This document shows positions 62,365 through 64,000 of a stretch of 64,000 bases of DNA, piece after piece. The position numbers and the translations under genes were made by a program. How positions within the stretch are numbered: position 1 is the stretch's first letter; every line of letters starts with the position of its first letter. Below the pieces are notes generated by a model that worked only from the letters and a program-made list of their open reading frames with translations, searched no databases and was not told the DNA's origin. Origin of the DNA: JAENVU01 sp963801105 (GTDB taxonomy: Bacteria > Actinomycetota > Acidimicrobiia > IMCC26256 > JAENVU01); NCBI GenBank assembly GCA_963801105.1, contig CAWDDH010000003.1, positions 434,001 to 498,000 of the forward strand. The letters are read 5' to 3'.

Positions 62365-63909
62365 ATGCACGTACCGCTGACGACACTCGACTTCCTCGAA
62401 CGCGCCGAGGCCGTCTCCGGCGCCCGCGTCGGCGTGGTCGACGAGCCTGCCCCACCCGGCGGCGGGCTGGGCTCGATCACCTACACCGACCTCGCGGCGA
62501 AGGCCCGATCCGTCGCGATCGCCTTCGACGAGCTCGGTCTCGACGCCGGGGCGCGGATCGCGATCCTCTCGCCCAACGCCGGTCGTTTCCTCGCCGCGTT
62601 GTTCGGCATCCCGGCGCACGGCCGCGTGCTCGTGCCGATCAACTTCCGGCTCAACCGTGACGAGATCGCGTACATCGTCGAGCACTCCGGCTCGGAGGCC
62701 CTGCTCGTGGACCCCGAGTACGCGTCGCTCACTGCCGACCTCCCCGTCCGGCACCGCTTCGTTCTCGGCACCGAGACCGACGCCGAGCTGTTCGGTCGAG
62801 CGGGGATGCCCCGGTTCGTGGCCGACGACGAGACGGCCACCGCGACGATCAACTACACCTCGGGCACCACCGCACGGCCCAAGGGCGTGCAGATGACCCA
62901 CCGGAACCTCTGGCTCAACGCCGTCACGTTCGGCTGGCACATGGGGATCGACGACCACGACACGTACCTGCACACGCTGCCCACGTTCCACTGCAACGGG
63001 TGGGGGCTGCCGTTCGCCGTGGCGGCGATGGGTGCCCGCCAGGTCGTGATCCGCAAGGTCGACGGCGAGGACATCCTCGGCCGGATCGAGCGCGAGGGCG
63101 TCACCTTCCTCGCGGGCGCGCCGGCGGTCGTCGCCGCGGTCCTCGACGCCGCCGCGGCGCGCCGGCAGCGGGGCGAGTCGGTGCCCGGCCGGGGCACCGT
63201 GCGCATGGTCGTCGCGGGGGCGCCGCCACCGTCGAAGGTCATCGAGCGCATCGAGGCCGAGCTCGGCTGGGAGTTCATCCAGATCTACGGGCTCACCGAG
63301 ACCTCGCCGCTGCTGACGGTGAACCGCGCCTCCCGTGAGTACGAAGGGCTCGACCCGGCCGAGCGGGCCCGCCGGCTCTCGCGCGCCGGGGTGCCGGCGA
63401 TCGGCGTCCGCATGCGCGTCGACGAGCAGGGCGAGGTGCTGGCACGCTCCAACCATGTCTTCCATGGCTACTGGGACCAGCCCGACGCCACCGACGCGGC
63501 CATCGTCGACGGGTGGTTCCACACCGGCGACGGCGGTGAGCTCGACGGCGCCTACGTCGTGATCGCCGACCGCAAGAAGGACGTCATCATCAGCGGCGGC
63601 GAGAACGTCAGCTCGATCGAGGTCGAGGACTGCCTGTTCCAGCATCCGGCGGTCGCCGAAGCCGCGGTCATCGGCGTGCCGGACGACAAGTGGGGCGAGA
63701 CCGTGAAGGCCCTCGTGGTCCTGCGCCCCGGTCACGACGGCGTCGACGAGGCCGCCCTCATCGCCCACTGTCGCGACCACATCGCCCACTACAAGTGCCC
63801 GACGTCGGTCGAGCTCCGCCCCGAACTCGCCCGCACCGCCACCGGCAAGCTCCAGAAGTTCAAGCTCCGCGCCCCCTACTGGGAAGGCCGCGACCGCCAG
63901 GTCAACTGA
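62365..63909 (+). CDS. Fatty-acyl-CoA synthetase-like AMP-forming ligase
   Basis: A 514-residue ANL ligase activating a fatty or aromatic acid to acyl-CoA. P-loop: TINYTSGTTARPKGVQMTHR; acyl pocket: LPTFHCNGWGLPFAVAAMGA; adenylate motif: IYGLTETSPL; then GWFHTGDGGELDG, ADRKKDVIISGGENVSSIEV, and the catalytic Lys in ARTATGKLQKFKLR. The HCNGWG segment is typical of the medium/long-chain FadD3/FadD13-like group. ATG 62365; TACGCT at 62335-62340 is a possible -10. A terminator-like hairpin follows at once. Confidence 0.92.
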   Translation: MHVPLTTLDFLERAEAVSGARVGVVDEPAPPGGGLGSITYTDLAAKARSVAIAFDELGLDAGARIAILSPNAGRFLAALFGIPAHGRVLVPINFRLNRDEIAYIVEHSGSEALLVDPEYASLTADLPVRHRFVLGTETDAELFGRAGMPRFVADDETATATINYTSGTTARPKGVQMTHRNLWLNAVTFGWHMGIDDHDTYLHTLPTFHCNGWGLPFAVAAMGARQVVIRKVDGEDILGRIEREGVTFLAGAPAVVAAVLDAAAARRQRGESVPGRGTVRMVVAGAPPPSKVIERIEAELGWEFIQIYGLTETSPLLTVNRASREYEGLDPAERARRLSRAGVPAIGVRMRVDEQGEVLARSNHVFHGYWDQPDATDAAIVDGWFHTGDGGELDGAYVVIADRKKDVIISGGENVSSIEVEDCLFQHPAVAEAAVIGVPDDKWGETVKALVVLRPGHDGVDEAALIAHCRDHIAHYKCPTSVELRPELARTATGKLQKFKLRAPYWEGRDRQVN

Positions 63910-63910
63910 T

Positions 63911-63951
63911 CGGCCGGGGCGAACCTCGTTCGGTTCGACAACTCCCGGCCG
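63911..63951 (+). terminator. Two-tier hairpin after the acyl-CoA synthetase gene
   Basis: CGGCCGGG (63911-63918) pairs with CCCGGCCG (63944-63951), and inside it CGAACC (63920-63925) pairs with GGTTCG (63932-63937). It begins 2 bases after the stop. No T-run follows, as is common in high-GC actinobacteria. Confidence 0.55.
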
Positions 63952-64000
63952 GGCCGAGCGCACCGAGGTCGAGGCGACCGGGCTCCGGCCCCGTCACGCG

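Noticed and set aside
63920..63937. A third tRNA-like T-arm (CGAACC...GGTTCG)
   Set aside because: No acceptor or anticodon stem around it; it is the inner part of a terminator-like hairpin.

Overview
The window is a stretch of high-GC chromosome from an actinobacterium, most probably a member of the Acidimicrobiia (inference). Supporting signs are GC-rich third codon positions, many GTG starts, GTGA/ATGA gene overlaps, the two tiny ribosomal proteins bS22 and bL37, and a gene order from about 16 to 40 kb (ppx, DUF501, ftsB, eno, mazG, surA-like, mfd, pth, rplY, prs, glmU, ispE, rsmA, rpfB-like, tatD, metG, rsmI) that parallels M. tuberculosis Rv1003-Rv1026. Many genes have a TAnnnT box only 6-10 nt before the start codon, the layout of leaderless actinobacterial mRNAs.

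Layout. 0-5 kb: the 3' part of an arylsulfatase, two small membrane proteins, and a scar beside tRNA-Leu(TAA). In the scar a broken tyrosine recombinase is fused in frame to the tail of a secreted hydrolase with a neocarzinostatin-like domain. 5-16 kb: MATE exporter, PlsC-type acyltransferase plus SDR pair, enoyl-CoA hydratase, acyl-CoA synthetase plus acetyltransferase, oligoribonuclease, an EEP-family hydrolase and an aminotransferase. 16-40 kb: the conserved housekeeping block, interrupted between mfd and pth by a heptose-nucleotide module (hldE, gmhA, gmhB). 40-51 kb: OafA/SGNH acyltransferase, a two-component system, bL37, an Rrf2-regulated operon, wax-ester synthase/DGAT and a Tat-exported molybdopterin oxidoreductase with a cytochrome b partner.

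51-59 kb is the most interesting part. After serC comes a thioredoxin-like protein whose stop overlaps the start of a UGSC-family gene. That gene has an in-frame UGA at the U of U-G-S-C, followed by a perfect hairpin at the position of a bacterial SECIS, so it is very probably a selenoprotein. It is followed by an alpha/beta-barrel protein and an alpha/beta hydrolase. Next is a CarH-like B12 photoreceptor regulator (Wx9EH and DxH motifs complete), convergent to a heliorhodopsin that lies downstream of a fasciclin lipoprotein. The regulator and fasciclin genes share a 12-bp near-palindrome in their promoters, which suggests one light-controlled regulon. The window ends with a His-rich secreted protein, a PIG-L deacetylase, a MarR-MFS pair and an acyl-CoA synthetase.

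Caution: five genes (integrase, enoyl-CoA hydratase, metG, rsmI, OafA/SGNH) each show a single-base frame break. Because metG and rsmI are otherwise intact, most of these are probably consensus errors in a draft or metagenome assembly. No selenocysteine-insertion genes are present in the window.
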